A DNA stretch of 64,000 bases from Halorussus lipolyticus (GCF_029338375.1 NZ_CP119805.1:366224-430223), one strand, 5' to 3'; counted from the first letter of the stretch, positions 42,997 through 53,297 are shown. Numbers and translations: made by a program. Notes: generated by a model not told the origin, from the sequence alone.

Positions 42997-43587
42997 ATGC
43001 GAGAACTCGACGAAACCGACCTCGAAATCCTCCAACTGCTCGTGGCCGACGCCCGCCGCCCGTACAACGAAATCGCAGACGCCGTGGACCTCTCGCCGCC
43101 GACGGTTTCCGACCGCATCGAGCGCCTGAAGGACCTCGGCGTCGTCCGGCGATTCACCGTCGATTTGGACCGGTCGCTCCTCGCCGACGGGGTTGCGGTC
43201 CTCGTTGACCTCCACGTCGAACCCGGCCGCCTCTCGGAAATCCGAGAGGGCGTCGAAGCAATCGAGGGCGTCGAACACGTCTTCGTCACCGCCGACGGCC
43301 ACGTCATCTTCCACGCCCGACTCCGTGGCGGCGCGGTCGAACCCCTGCTGGCCGACGCCCTCGACACCGAGGCGGTCCGGGAGTACGACGTGAAACTCCT
43401 CGAAGACTCGACGTGGCACCCCGAACCCCGCGGCGTCGAGTTCGCGCTGGAGTGCGACGAGTGCGGCAACTCCGTCACCAGCGAGGGCGAATCCCTCCGC
43501 ATCGACGGCGAACTCTACCAGTTCTGCTGTACCTCGTGTCAGTCGCAGTTCGAGGAGCAGTACGAGGAACTGAAGGAAGCGGCCTGA
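42997..43587 (+). CDS. Lrp/AsnC-type regulator with C-terminal TRASH domain (metal-responsive)
   Basis: 196 residues. N-terminal AsnC winged helix (MRELDETDLEILQLLVADAR, SPPTVSDRIERLKDLGVV), a RAM-like middle, and a TRASH zinc/copper-binding ribbon (Cys153, 156, 177, 178, 181: CDECGNSV and FCCTSCQSQF). A related Halobacterium Lrp-TRASH protein (VNG1179C) is known to control copper efflux. No copper transporter is adjacent here, so targets may lie elsewhere. A GTTTCTATC box about 30 bases upstream supports the start. Confidence 0.85.
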   Translation: MRELDETDLEILQLLVADARRPYNEIADAVDLSPPTVSDRIERLKDLGVVRRFTVDLDRSLLADGVAVLVDLHVEPGRLSEIREGVEAIEGVEHVFVTADGHVIFHARLRGGAVEPLLADALDTEAVREYDVKLLEDSTWHPEPRGVEFALECDECGNSVTSEGESLRIDGELYQFCCTSCQSQFEEQYEELKEAA

Positions 43588-43694
43588 GTCCTCGAAGCCA
43601 CGCTCCGCATTTTTCGGCCTTTCCGCCGACCGTTCACCGGATGAGCGAGTTTGCAGTCGGTGAAGTAAGGTGACTCCGTGCGAGCCATGATAAC

Positions 43695-44372
43695 ATGGAA
43701 CAAGACGAATCGCACGCGACGACCACGCGCCGCGGACTGCTCCGGGGAGTCGTCGGCGCGTCGGTCCTCGGCGGCCTCTCCTCGGCCGTGTCAGCGTCCA
43801 CTTCGTCGGCCTCCGAAGTGTCGGGAGAGGCGGCGACCGACGCTGAGGCCGAAGCGAGCAACACCATCCGCGTCGAGAGCGACGGCGGCGGACTCGCGGC
43901 CTACGAGTTCGTCGCGGGCGGAAGCCTCTGGGCCGACGCCGACGCCCGAGGAGACACGATTTCCGGAAACTGGGCCTACGGCCACGTCGGCCCGAAGCGC
44001 GGCGTCGATACCTTCCACTTCACGGGTGGCCTCGACCGACTCGCGCTCGCGGGACCGGCGAGCGTGTTCGTCAACGGGTGGCGAATCGACGCCCGCAACC
44101 GGTGGCCGCCCAACGACCTGACGCGTCACGACTTCCCCGGCGGCCGGAATCGGATACGCATCGACAGCGACGGCGGCGGGATTGCCACCTACGAGTTCGA
44201 CGTTCGGGGGTCGGTCCGGCAGGTCGATAGCGGCGACGAGGTGTGGTCCGGGTCGGTCTACGGCCACGTCGGGCCGAAGCGGGGCACCGACACGTTCGAC
44301 TACACCGGTCGCGTCACCCACTTCCGACTGGCCGGTCCGGCGACGGTCTACGTGAACGGCTATCGGCTCTGA
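43695..44372 (+). CDS. Tat-exported protein with two repeated beta-type domains
   Basis: 225 residues. Tat signal (TTRRGLLRGVVGASVLGG). Two repeats of about 65-70 residues follow, each with IRxxSDGGGxAxYEF, then YGHVGPKRGxDTF, xxTGxxxxxxLAGPAxVxVNG. The repeats are alike enough to show domain duplication. Likely a secreted or cell-surface protein; function unknown. Confidence 0.68.
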   Translation: MEQDESHATTTRRGLLRGVVGASVLGGLSSAVSASTSSASEVSGEAATDAEAEASNTIRVESDGGGLAAYEFVAGGSLWADADARGDTISGNWAYGHVGPKRGVDTFHFTGGLDRLALAGPASVFVNGWRIDARNRWPPNDLTRHDFPGGRNRIRIDSDGGGIATYEFDVRGSVRQVDSGDEVWSGSVYGHVGPKRGTDTFDYTGRVTHFRLAGPATVYVNGYRL

Positions 44373-44384
44373 GCCAAACCGCCG

Positions 44385-45389
44385 TCAGTCGCCGACTCGC
44401 GGGTCCCACACGGTGTACGCGAAGTCCTGCAAGAGATTACCGAGGAGCGCCACGAACGCCGGCAGGAGCGTCGTCGCCAGAATCGTCCCGATGTCGCGCT
44501 GTTCGATGGCGCGGTAGGCCAACTGGCCGACGCCCGGAATCTCGAAGACGACTTCGATGACGTAGACCGTCAAAAAGAGGACGGTCAGCAGTTCGGCGAA
44601 GAACACGGTCAACAGCGGGAGCGCGGCGTTGCGCAGGACGTGGCGACCGATGGTCCGGGCGTCGGCACCGCTGGCCCGGAGCGTCTTGACGAACTCGGCG
44701 GGGAGGTACTCGCGGGACTCGGCGCGGGCGTAGCGGGCCTGTGCGGCGAGGAGGTTCAGCGCGACCACGAACGCCGGAAGCGCCAGTGAGGCCAGATTCT
44801 CGGCGGTCCAGAGGCCGAATCGCGGGTCGTAGTACGCCCGGTACCACGAGAAGTGGAAGATTGACGCCAGCAGGAGGAGTTCGCCGAGGACGAATCCCGG
44901 AATACCGAGACCGACGTAACTGAACGCCGCGGTCAGGCGGTCCACGACGCCCTGCGGTTTCATCGCCGAGACCAACCCCGCGCCGACGCCCAACAGCGTC
45001 GAGAGGACGATTGCGGGCACCAGATACGCCAGCGTCACCGGGATGCGCTCGGCCAGCGCCTCGGTCACCGGTTGCCCCGTGGTCCACGAGGTCCCCCAGT
45101 CGAGGGTCGCGTAGCTAACCATCCACTTGACGTACCGGTCGAGGACTGGCTCGTTATAATTGCGGGCCTCCTCGTAGGCCGCGACGGCCTCGCGGGAGTC
45201 CTCGGACATGTTCTGGGGGTCCGAGGGGTCCGCGGCGGCGAACGAGACCAGCGTCTTGTTCGGGTCGGGGGTGTACGCGAAGACGAAGAACGCGCCAGAC
45301 AGCAGGAGGTAGGCGGCGAACACCGTCCACGCGATTCGCTTGAGTAGGAACCAACGAGTGTCGTTCACGAGTTTGGCTGTGAATCTCAC
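44385..45389 (-). CDS. Oligopeptide/dipeptide ABC permease (OppB/DppB type)
   Basis: 334 residues, six membrane helices. Contains VKWMVSYATLDWGTSW, TLAYLVPAIVLSTLLGVGAG and the EAA loop EFVKTLRASGADARTIGRHVLR (read in parts), typical of OppB. Its partner genes (OppC, OppD, OppF) lie 1.7 kb away on the opposite strand, an unusual divergent arrangement, and no OppA is seen. Confidence 0.85.
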   Translation of the reverse strand: MRFTAKLVNDTRWFLLKRIAWTVFAAYLLLSGAFFVFAYTPDPNKTLVSFAAADPSDPQNMSEDSREAVAAYEEARNYNEPVLDRYVKWMVSYATLDWGTSWTTGQPVTEALAERIPVTLAYLVPAIVLSTLLGVGAGLVSAMKPQGVVDRLTAAFSYVGLGIPGFVLGELLLLASIFHFSWYRAYYDPRFGLWTAENLASLALPAFVVALNLLAAQARYARAESREYLPAEFVKTLRASGADARTIGRHVLRNAALPLLTVFFAELLTVLFLTVYVIEVVFEIPGVGQLAYRAIEQRDIGTILATTLLPAFVALLGNLLQDFAYTVWDPRVGD

Positions 45390-45691
45390 ACCGGGTTGAT
45401 AAAGTTTGTCGTCTTGATACGAGGTTGGCGGTTCGGTGAGTCGCTCGAATTGGTCGGTTCGGGCAGTAATCTTGGAGGCGGTGGCCCGGTATCTCTTAGG
45501 TGAAATTAAACCTATGTTAAAAACATGTATATATTGCTTAGATATAGGTATATTTTGTATTCACTGGTTGGTTAGAAGCCATAGTATAAAATACTCGGAA
45601 ATTAGACTTCACTTCTACTATTTCCCATAAAATAAAGTTAACTTATTCTCAGTAGACACCTTTTTATTATGCTCTCACTGACATCTATACG
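45390..45691. other. Very AT-rich intergenic region
   Basis: 302 bases upstream of the orphan gene and the OppB gene. 45490-45690 is strikingly low in GC. A TTTTTATTAT box at 45661-45670 lies 22-31 bases before the orphan start. Otherwise nothing I recognise; possibly the edge of an inserted segment. Confidence 0.5.
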
Positions 45692-46894
45692 ATGCAATTA
45701 GGGTATTGGCTTGACGAAAGTTACTTTCCACTACCAGAAGACGATGAGCGAAGCTATCAGTATGCCGAACGCGTCTACGACTCAATCAAAAACCGGTATC
45801 ACCGAGAACGGGGCGGAAAGCTAAAGCCACTTCTCAAGAAAACCGGAGAACACTACAGCGAGGTCTACGCCTTCGCCAAAACGAACGGGAAACTCGTCCT
45901 CACTCACGATGATATTACTTTTTTCATCGGCGACGAAAATACGTCAACCGCCGTTGTCGAAAATGGGGCAGATCGAATCACCAGCCAACTCACTCGCGCA
46001 GGCTGGCTCTACGCCAACCCGGATTACTGCTTCTCCGGTAGTCCTTTTGAGGATGCAGAAGCAGTCTATGTCTACCGGTGTGATGCGAATGACGACGGAC
46101 AACCACTAATCCACGACCTCGGTGCGGTACTCACCACGGCCGGACAGGAAACCGTTGTCTCTAATACTGCACTCGAAGATTATCTTGAAGAGCGTTTCCA
46201 GCAACTCGCTCGGGTTGAAGAAGTCACGTCTGAGCGAGTTACGGCGTACCGGCTTGCGATTGAAACGGGGCTAAACGACCGCGAGTGGGTGGCGATAACA
46301 GCTCAGAATACTGACCTTCGGTTGTGGATTGACTTTGACGAGGCCTATACGAAACTCATGGACCGATTTGAGGGTCAAACCGAAATCTCGAAAGCCGACT
46401 TAGAGAGTGAACTCTATTCATTCGTCGGTGAACATACTTCACACGTTGAGCAAGACGCGACCCTCCTTTTTGGTGATTTTGTCGATGCGTTCTATCGCCG
46501 ACTTCGAAGTCGGAGTTGGGGCGAAATCGAACACGAGAACGAGACTACTTGGTATCGAACCGAAGAAGCCCACCGGAAGGCACTTAAGGAGTACGTTGAC
46601 GAGTATGGTGAGATTTTGGAGAATCCGCAGGAATCGCCGATGGACGCGGACGCAACACGGGAGGAAGTGTACTCGTTCTTTAATATAAATCAAAGTCAGT
46701 TCACACGGCATGGCATCTACACGAGTGGGTTCCTTGACGACAAACTCAGGATGCTCGACTGGATGAGCGAGACTGACGAGACGCTGAAGGAGATGGACGG
46801 TGCGGAAACCGCTGACGGGACGTGGGAACTACCCTTTGAGTTTGAGTCCGAGCAAAGTAACGGTGAGTCGGCGACTAACGAAGACGAAGGGTAG
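45692..46894 (+). CDS. Orphan hypothetical protein, low-GC
   Basis: 400 residues, no recognised family. Codon use is clearly less GC-biased than that of its neighbours, and the flank is AT-rich, so it was probably acquired. No signal peptide or membrane segment. The N-terminal part (MQLGYWLDESYFPLPEDDER) is Tyr/Trp-rich; the middle has AYRLAIETGLNDREWVAI. The C-terminal part is acidic with a wHTH-like stretch (TREEVYSFFNINQSQFTRHG). A leaderless promoter supports the start. It could be a defence or mobile-element cargo gene, but I cannot show it. Confidence 0.62.
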   Translation: MQLGYWLDESYFPLPEDDERSYQYAERVYDSIKNRYHRERGGKLKPLLKKTGEHYSEVYAFAKTNGKLVLTHDDITFFIGDENTSTAVVENGADRITSQLTRAGWLYANPDYCFSGSPFEDAEAVYVYRCDANDDGQPLIHDLGAVLTTAGQETVVSNTALEDYLEERFQQLARVEEVTSERVTAYRLAIETGLNDREWVAITAQNTDLRLWIDFDEAYTKLMDRFEGQTEISKADLESELYSFVGEHTSHVEQDATLLFGDFVDAFYRRLRSRSWGEIEHENETTWYRTEEAHRKALKEYVDEYGEILENPQESPMDADATREEVYSFFNINQSQFTRHGIYTSGFLDDKLRMLDWMSETDETLKEMDGAETADGTWELPFEFESEQSNGESATNEDEG

Positions 46895-47051
46895 ACCTAC
46901 TTGCAGAATCTGGACATATTCATTCGCCACCGACCAGAACCACCCCACACGAACGCCAAACCAAACGCTTTAGTAATCTTGCTATGACTTCCCAATTCAA
47001 ATGCCAGTCCATGCGAATTGGTCCCGAGGACACCGAGGAGGACGGTAACCC

Positions 47052-48296
47052 GTGGCGACGGGTTCCGGCGACCGCGCCACCTTCGAGGAGGTCGATTGGT
47101 CGGCAGTGGACGACGGCAACCGCTCGCCGACCGGGAGGACGCTCGCCTTCCTGACTGCGCTCGGCGTCCTCGCGGTGGCGTTCGGCTACGACTATCTCCT
47201 CGCGGACGGCCCGCTCGTGGCTGGGTGGTCGCCGACCGCGCTCGACTGGTTGTCGCTGGTCGGCGTGGCGGCGTTCGCCTGCTACGTGGTCGCGCCGCTA
47301 GCGCAGAATCGCCACCTGACGCGGCGCTACTGGCGGCAGTTGCGCCGGGACAGACTCGCTGTCGCCAGTCTCTGCTGGTTGGTCTTCTTCGCGCTGTTCG
47401 CGCTCGTCGGTCCCGTGATTCTGGGCGACCCCGAGACGGCACCGATGGGGATGGGTGCGACCGAAGGCCGGTACGGGATTCCCATCTACCAGCCACCGGT
47501 CGGCTTCGGCGTCTCGGAGTACGCCACGCCGGTCTGTAGCGGCCCGATTTCGGGCGGCAAGTGCTGGGGCACCCTCCTCCACCCCTTGGGCACCACCAAC
47601 ACCGGCAAGGACGTGCTGGCGTTCGTGGCCCGCGGAGCGCGCATCGAACTCCAACTGGCGTTCGTCGCCGGGTCGATTCTGGTCCCGATAGCTACCGTGG
47701 TCGGCACCGTCTCGGCCCAGTTCGGCGGCCGGGTCGATTCGCTGTTGATGCGCTACGTGGACCTCCAGCAGGTCATCCCCGCCTTCTTCGTCTACCTCGT
47801 CGCGCAGTTCCTCTACGGCGGAAGCCTCCTGCTGATGGTCGTCGTCTTCGGCCTGCTCAACTGGGGCGGGGTCGCCCGACTCGTCCGGTCCGAGGCCCTG
47901 AAGAAGCGCGAGACGGGTTACGTCAAGGCGGCCCAAGCCGCCGGGAGCGGTCGCCTCGCGGTGGTCCGGCGACACCTGATGCCCAACGTCTCGAACGCGG
48001 TGGTCACCGCCATCACGCTCCAGATTCCGATGCTGTTGGTCATCGAGACCACCCTCTCGTACCTCGGTCTCGGCCCGATGCAGGGCCAGTCGTGGGGCTA
48101 CCTCATCGAGACCAACATCCACGACGCCAACTTCCCGACCCTCGGTTGGTGGTCCGTGGCCGCCCCGGTCGGGTTCCTCGTGGCCACCGTGGTCTCGCTC
48201 AACCTCCTCGGCGACGCGCTCCGGGACGTGTTGGACCCCAGAACCGACGGTAAGACCAGCCAGACCGGCGGTACGAACGGCGGAGGACACCGATGA
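47052..48296 (+). CDS. Oligopeptide/dipeptide ABC permease (OppC/DppC type)
   Basis: 414 residues, with an unusually long N-terminal section (about 90 residues with extra helices) before the usual OppC core. Core: RRYWRQLRRDRLAVASLCW, the insertion HPLGTTNTGKDVLAF, and the EAA loop YVKAAQAAGSGRLAVVRRHL then MPNVSNAVV. A GTG at 47052 is the start; the codon just upstream is TAA, and a GAGGAGG Shine-Dalgarno-like run at 47034-47041 precedes it. Stop overlaps OppD by four bases. Confidence 0.85.
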   Translation: MATGSGDRATFEEVDWSAVDDGNRSPTGRTLAFLTALGVLAVAFGYDYLLADGPLVAGWSPTALDWLSLVGVAAFACYVVAPLAQNRHLTRRYWRQLRRDRLAVASLCWLVFFALFALVGPVILGDPETAPMGMGATEGRYGIPIYQPPVGFGVSEYATPVCSGPISGGKCWGTLLHPLGTTNTGKDVLAFVARGARIELQLAFVAGSILVPIATVVGTVSAQFGGRVDSLLMRYVDLQQVIPAFFVYLVAQFLYGGSLLLMVVVFGLLNWGGVARLVRSEALKKRETGYVKAAQAAGSGRLAVVRRHLMPNVSNAVVTAITLQIPMLLVIETTLSYLGLGPMQGQSWGYLIETNIHDANFPTLGWWSVAAPVGFLVATVVSLNLLGDALRDVLDPRTDGKTSQTGGTNGGGHR

Positions 48297-49381
48297 GCGA
48301 CCCCCTGCTGTCGGTCCGGAACCTCCGCGCCCGATTCGACGCAGAGGCCGGTGGTGACGTTTGGGCGGTAGACGGCGTGAGTTTCGAAGTCGCCCGCGGC
48401 GAGACCGTCTGTCTGGTCGGCGAGTCGGGGTCGGGCAAGACCGTCACCTGCGAGGCCCTGACCCGACTCGTCTCGGCCGACCTCGACGGCGAAATCCGAT
48501 TCGGCGGCCGCGACCTGCTGGACCGCTCCGAGGAGGACCTCCGCGAGGTCCGGGGAGCCGAAATCGCCCACATCTTCCAGAACCCGCAGGGCGCGCTCGA
48601 CCCGGTGTACTCGGTCGGCGAGCAACTCCGCGAGGCCGTCGCGCGCAACCGCGACCTGTCTGACTCCTCGGAATCGCCCCGCGAAGTCGCTACTGACCTT
48701 CTCGACCGCGTGGGGATTCCGGAGGCCGAGGCCCGATACGACGACTATCCCCACGAGTTCTCGGGCGGCCAGAAACAGCGCGTCGTCATCGCGCTGGCCC
48801 TCGCGGGCGACCCGGACCTCGTCGTGGCCGACGAACCGACCACCGCGCTCGACGTGACGATTCAGGCCCAGATTCTGGACCTCCTGCGCGAACTACGAGA
48901 GGAGCGCGACGTGGGCGTCCTGTTCGTCACCCACGACCTCGGCGTCGCCGCGCAGGTCGCCGACCGAATCGTCGTGATGTACGCCGGGAAAGTGATGGAA
49001 CGCGGCGGCGTCTCCGACATCTTCGACTCGCCGGGCCACCCCTACACCCGCGCCCTGTTCCGGTGTCTGCCCGGTTGGGGGTCGGCGCTCGACCCGATTC
49101 CGGGCGACCCCATCGACCCGGCCGACCCGCCCGGAGGCTGTCGGTTCCACCCGCGATGCTCGTCTGCGGTCCCGGAGTGTGCCGAGGGCGAGCAACCCGA
49201 CCTGTACGACGCCGGGAGCGGTGAGGGTGCCGAAGGCGGCGGGAGCGCCGGTGAAGGCTCACCGGCCGAGGACCACTGCGTCTCCTGCGTCTTCTACGGT
49301 CCGGACCGCGACCCCGGCGTCCTCGACCCCCAGACGACGCCCGAACCGGCGCACATCGCCGAGGAGGGGACCGATGACTGA
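48293..49381 (+). CDS. Oligopeptide ABC transporter ATPase (OppD type)
   Basis: 362 residues. Walker [20 protein letters not shown]-loop [20 protein letters not shown], signature [16 protein letters not shown], Walker [18 protein letters not shown], and the C-terminal Opp-specific Cys region ([17 protein letters not shown]). Start overlaps the OppC stop (ATGA), and its stop overlaps the OppF start by 8 bases, so translation is coupled. Confidence 0.92.
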   Translation: MSDPLLSVRNLRARFDAEAGGDVWAVDGVSFEVARGETVCLVGESGSGKTVTCEALTRLVSADLDGEIRFGGRDLLDRSEEDLREVRGAEIAHIFQNPQGALDPVYSVGEQLREAVARNRDLSDSSESPREVATDLLDRVGIPEAEARYDDYPHEFSGGQKQRVVIALALAGDPDLVVADEPTTALDVTIQAQILDLLRELREERDVGVLFVTHDLGVAAQVADRIVVMYAGKVMERGGVSDIFDSPGHPYTRALFRCLPGWGSALDPIPGDPIDPADPPGGCRFHPRCSSAVPECAEGEQPDLYDAGSGEGAEGGGSAGEGSPAEDHCVSCVFYGPDRDPGVLDPQTTPEPAHIAEEGTDD

Positions 49382-50615
49382 CGCGCTTCTCTCGGTCCGG
49401 GACTTACAGAAGCACTACCCCATCACCGAGGGACCGCTCCGCAGGGAAACCGGTCGAGTCCGCGCGGTAGACGGCGTGAGCTTCGAAATCGCCCGCGGCG
49501 AGACCCTTGGACTGGTCGGCGAATCGGGATGCGGCAAGTCCACCGTCGCGACCACCCTGATGGGCCTCGAAGAACCCACCGACGGCCGGGTCTCGTTCGA
49601 CGGCGTGACGGTAGACGAGCGCGATTCGGCCGACAGCAGGGAGTTCCGCAGGCGGGCCGGGATGGTGTTTCAGGACCCCACGTCGAGTTTCGACCCGCGG
49701 ATGACTATCGGCGAATCGGTCGCCGAACCCCTCTCGATTCACGGCCTCGACGACGGGGCGCGTCGGCGCGAAATCGTCGCCGACCTGCTGGAGCGGGTGG
49801 GCCTGTCGGCCGACGACGCCGACCGCTACCCCCACCAGTTCTCCGGTGGCCAGAAACAGCGGGCGGCCCTCGCGCGGGCGTTGGTTTTGAATCCCGACCT
49901 GCTGGTGGCCGACGAACCGGTCTCGGCGCTCGACGTGTCGGTCCAAGCCGGGATTCTCTCCCTGCTGGACGACCTCCAGCGCGAGTTCGGCCTCGCCATC
50001 CTGCTCATCAGCCACGACATGAGCGTCGTCCGAGAAATCTGCGACCGGGTGGCGGTGATGTACCTCGGCGAAATCGTAGAGGAGGGACCGACGGGGGACG
50101 TGCTGGCCGACCCTCAACATCCCTACACTCGGGCGCTGGTCTCGTCGGTTCCCGCGCCGGACCCCGGCCAGCGCGCCGGCGAGGTCCTCCTCTCCGGGGA
50201 CGTGCCTTCGCCCTCGGACCCGCCCTCGGGATGCCGGTTCCACACGCGGTGTCCCGAGATTATCCAACCGGAGGACTACGACTTCGACCAAGCGAACTGG
50301 CGGGCCGTGATGGACCTCCGGGTCGCGCTTGAAGACGGCAAGTTCGACCCCGAGACACCGGACGGCGAGGCGCTTGCTGGCGGGGTTCGGGAACGATTCG
50401 GGATTCCGGACGAACTCGGAGATGAGGAGGCCGAGGAGGTCGTCTCGTCGGCCATCGACTCGCTGGCGTCGGGTGACCCCGAGTCGGCCCGGAACCTACT
50501 GGCTCGGGAGTTCGAGACGGTCTGCGAGCGCGAGCGTCCCGAACTCCGAGAGACGGAGACCGGGCATCCGTCAGCGTGTCACCTGCACGAGAAGCGGTCC
50601 GGTGTGGAGAACTGA
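49374..50615 (+). CDS. Oligopeptide ABC transporter ATPase (OppF type), with C-terminal extension
   Basis: 413 residues. Walker [19 protein letters not shown], signature [16 protein letters not shown], Walker [18 protein letters not shown]-terminal Cys pattern [11 protein letters not shown]. About 120 residues follow the usual end, Asp/Glu-rich and helical ([19 protein letters not shown]), not typical of OppF; a second Cys/His site lies at the end ([13 protein letters not shown]). Pairs with OppD. Confidence 0.88.
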   Translation: MTDALLSVRDLQKHYPITEGPLRRETGRVRAVDGVSFEIARGETLGLVGESGCGKSTVATTLMGLEEPTDGRVSFDGVTVDERDSADSREFRRRAGMVFQDPTSSFDPRMTIGESVAEPLSIHGLDDGARRREIVADLLERVGLSADDADRYPHQFSGGQKQRAALARALVLNPDLLVADEPVSALDVSVQAGILSLLDDLQREFGLAILLISHDMSVVREICDRVAVMYLGEIVEEGPTGDVLADPQHPYTRALVSSVPAPDPGQRAGEVLLSGDVPSPSDPPSGCRFHTRCPEIIQPEDYDFDQANWRAVMDLRVALEDGKFDPETPDGEALAGGVRERFGIPDELGDEEAEEVVSSAIDSLASGDPESARNLLAREFETVCERERPELRETETGHPSACHLHEKRSGVEN

Positions 50616-50657
50616 CCGCGAGGGCGGTTCGGGTTTCCCGGACCGGAAGTTCTCGAC

Positions 50658-51269
50658 CTACGTCTGTCCGGCGTGGTGCAACTGTAACTCGTCCGATTCG
50701 ACGAACCGAGCGAACACGAACAGCGGCGTTCCGAGTAGTATCGCGGTCGTGACCGTCACTGTCACGTTCGTCATCTCCGCAAGGCCGAACCCGGACCCGA
50801 CGATTAGCGGGAGGACCGCGAGACAGCAGACGGCCACGAGGAGACCCACGATACTGGCCGATTCGCGGAGCGAGCGTGCCGTTCCAAGTGCGAACATGGC
50901 CGTGATGGGCACCACAGTCAGCGCGATGGTGTTCAGAACGACGATGACGAGGACGACGCCTATCGAAAGCCGACTCGAAACTGGCTGATTCCAGAGAACG
51001 ACCCCACCGGCGACTTCCAAGAGCGTGAGGATGGGGACTGCGACGAGGCTTGCGATACCCGCGACCTTGATTCCGTCGGACACGTCTGCGCGCCTGTTTC
51101 TGGAAACGTAGGCCGCCCCAATCGCCGCGACGAGCAGGAAGGCGACCAGCGGGCGCACGTAAACTAATGCACCCTCGAAGGCGGGGTAGGTGATGCGCGA
51201 GGCCAGTCCTATCACCGCGAGAACGACGCTTGCGATTCCCGCGGCTTTCGGGTTCTGTTCGAGACTCAT
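50658..51269 (-). CDS. Hypothetical multi-helix membrane protein
   Basis: 203 residues from the ATG at 51269 (MSLEQNPKAAGIASVVLAVI), about six hydrophobic helices with short loops, and a few charged residues between helices (SRNRRADVSDG). No motif recognised. Convergent with the Opp operon. The gap 51270-51521 is AT-rich and holds the promoter of the next gene. Confidence 0.6.
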   Translation of the reverse strand: MSLEQNPKAAGIASVVLAVIGLASRITYPAFEGALVYVRPLVAFLLVAAIGAAYVSRNRRADVSDGIKVAGIASLVAVPILTLLEVAGGVVLWNQPVSSRLSIGVVLVIVVLNTIALTVVPITAMFALGTARSLRESASIVGLLVAVCCLAVLPLIVGSGFGLAEMTNVTVTVTTAILLGTPLFVFARFVESDELQLHHAGQT

Positions 51270-51521
51270 TAATTCAATTGACGGGTGAGCCGATTTTCCC
51301 TGCACCAACAGTTTGTAGTACTTTCCGACGGGTGATGTCTGGCCGGAATTGTTGACTGTATTTCATATATGTGGAAATGATGTATACCCTATTTATATTT
51401 TTGTTAGGATATAAAATGCACAGCAGTCTCGGTTATCTACATTTCTCCCACAAACTGTCGATTTCCATACTAAACTTCGTTTCCGCGAATCGTTTTGAGG
51501 GATGGTAGCATACTTCTCTGT

Positions 51522-53297
51522 ATGGCGACAGACGACCCAACGTCCGACGATTCACCCTCCGCCGAAACGTCGTTCGTCCGCGTCGCGGACGCCGCGGAAC
51601 TCCGCGAGGAGGGCCGAATGGTGACGCGCGCCGACGGTCGGGCCATCGCGCTGTTCCACCACGAGGACGAGTTTCAGGCCGTGGACAACCGGTGTCCCCA
51701 CATGGGCTTCCCGCTGGCCGACGGGACCGTGGACGACGGCATCCTGACCTGCCACTGGCACCACGCCCGGTTCGAACTCTCCTGCGGCGACACTTTCGAC
51801 CCGTGGGCCGACGACGTGCAGAGCTTTCCGGTCGAAGTCCGGGACGGCGATGTGTACGTCAATCCCCATCCGGACCCCGACCTCCCGCCGGTCGAACACT
51901 GGTCGAATCGGCTTCGGACCGGACTGGAGGAGAGTCTGCGGTTGGTCCTCGCCAAGTCGGTCATCGGACTGGCCGACGAGGACGTGGCCTACACCGACCC
52001 GCTCGAAACCGGCCTGCGGTTCGGCGCGCGGTACCGCGACGACGGGTGGAGTTCGGGCCTAACCATCCTGTCGGCGATGGCGAACCTCCACGGCGAACTC
52101 CGGCCCGACGACCAGCGTCGGGCGCTCTACACAGGTCTCTACCGGGTGGCCCAGAACTGTCAGGGCGAACCGCCCAAATTCGACCAACCGTCGTTTTCGG
52201 CCCGCGACCTCTCGCGCGACCGCCTCGAATCGTGGTTCCGCGAGACCATCGAGGTCCGGGATAGGGACGGCGCGGAGCGGTGTTTGCAGACCGCAATCGC
52301 AACCCTCTCCCCCGAGGAGGTCGCCGACATCCTCTATCTCTCGGCGACCGACCACCTCTACATGGCGTCTGGCCACACCTTCGACTTCATCAACAAGGCC
52401 TGCGAGGCGCTGGACCACGTGGGGTGGGAACACGCAAGCGAAATTCTGCCGAGCGTGATTCCCCGACTCACCGAGGCCTCCCGGTCCGAGGAGCAGTCGT
52501 CGTGGCGTCAGCCAATCGACATCGCGGAACTCACTTTCGACGCCGCCGACGAACTCCCCGGCCTCGCTTCCGAGGGCGAGGACGCCGACTGGGACGCGCC
52601 CGAGGGGTTCGCCGACACGCTCCTCGGCGACGACCCCGAGCAAATCATCACCGGGATGAAATCTGCGGTCCGGAAGGGTGCGACCCCCGCCGAACTGGCC
52701 GGCGAAGTCGCGCAGTCTGCGGGAAGGCGGGTCGCTCAGTTCGGGACCTCCAACGAGTTCAACGACTGGGACACGGTGCATCACACCTACTCCTACGCCA
52801 ACGCGGTCCACAAGGCCGCCCTCCGAACCGACTCGATGGCCGGCTATCGAGGCGCGTTCGCTGGCGCGATGAGCGTCTACCTCGACCGGTTCCTCAACAC
52901 GCCGCCGACGCCGATTCCCGACGGGACGGAGGTCGAGGCCCCCGAGGACCTTCGGGCGGACCTCCTCTCGGTCTTCGACGAGGAGGGCGAGGTCGATACG
53001 GCCGGGAGACTGGTCGCGGCCTACCTCCGCGAGGGCGGCGACCCGGCGGAACTCAAGCGGGTCCTCGGCGAGGGCTTGCTCCGCGAGGACGCCGATTTCC
53101 ACACGCTCCAGAACGTCGAGGCCGCCTTCGAGCAGTTCGACCTGACCGACGACTCCGACCGCGCCCGGACTCACATGGTCGCCACCGCCCGGTACGTCTC
53201 GGCCCACGTCCCGACCCGGCGCTCGGCCGAACAGACCTACACGATTGCGGACAGGCTACACCGCGGCGAGGCAGTCCACGAGGCCGACCGAGACTAA
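51522..53297 (+). CDS. Rieske iron-sulfur domain fused to a large alpha-helical domain
   Basis: 591 residues from the ATG at 51522 (MATDDPTSDDSPSAETSF). Residues about 15-115 are a Rieske [2Fe-2S] domain with both ligand pairs: Cys58/His60 (RCPHMGFPL) and Cys77/His80 (TCHWHHARF). The other ~450 residues are helical with many charged and His/Trp residues (TDHLYMASGHTFDFINKACE, EFNDWDTVHHTYSYANAVHK) and no TIM-barrel or aromatic-oxygenase catalytic domain that I recognise. The combination suggests an electron-transfer subunit or an oxidoreductase of unknown type. Transcribed alone. Confidence 0.72.
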   Translation: MATDDPTSDDSPSAETSFVRVADAAELREEGRMVTRADGRAIALFHHEDEFQAVDNRCPHMGFPLADGTVDDGILTCHWHHARFELSCGDTFDPWADDVQSFPVEVRDGDVYVNPHPDPDLPPVEHWSNRLRTGLEESLRLVLAKSVIGLADEDVAYTDPLETGLRFGARYRDDGWSSGLTILSAMANLHGELRPDDQRRALYTGLYRVAQNCQGEPPKFDQPSFSARDLSRDRLESWFRETIEVRDRDGAERCLQTAIATLSPEEVADILYLSATDHLYMASGHTFDFINKACEALDHVGWEHASEILPSVIPRLTEASRSEEQSSWRQPIDIAELTFDAADELPGLASEGEDADWDAPEGFADTLLGDDPEQIITGMKSAVRKGATPAELAGEVAQSAGRRVAQFGTSNEFNDWDTVHHTYSYANAVHKAALRTDSMAGYRGAFAGAMSVYLDRFLNTPPTPIPDGTEVEAPEDLRADLLSVFDEEGEVDTAGRLVAAYLREGGDPAELKRVLGEGLLREDADFHTLQNVEAAFEQFDLTDDSDRARTHMVATARYVSAHVPTRRSAEQTYTIADRLHRGEAVHEADRD

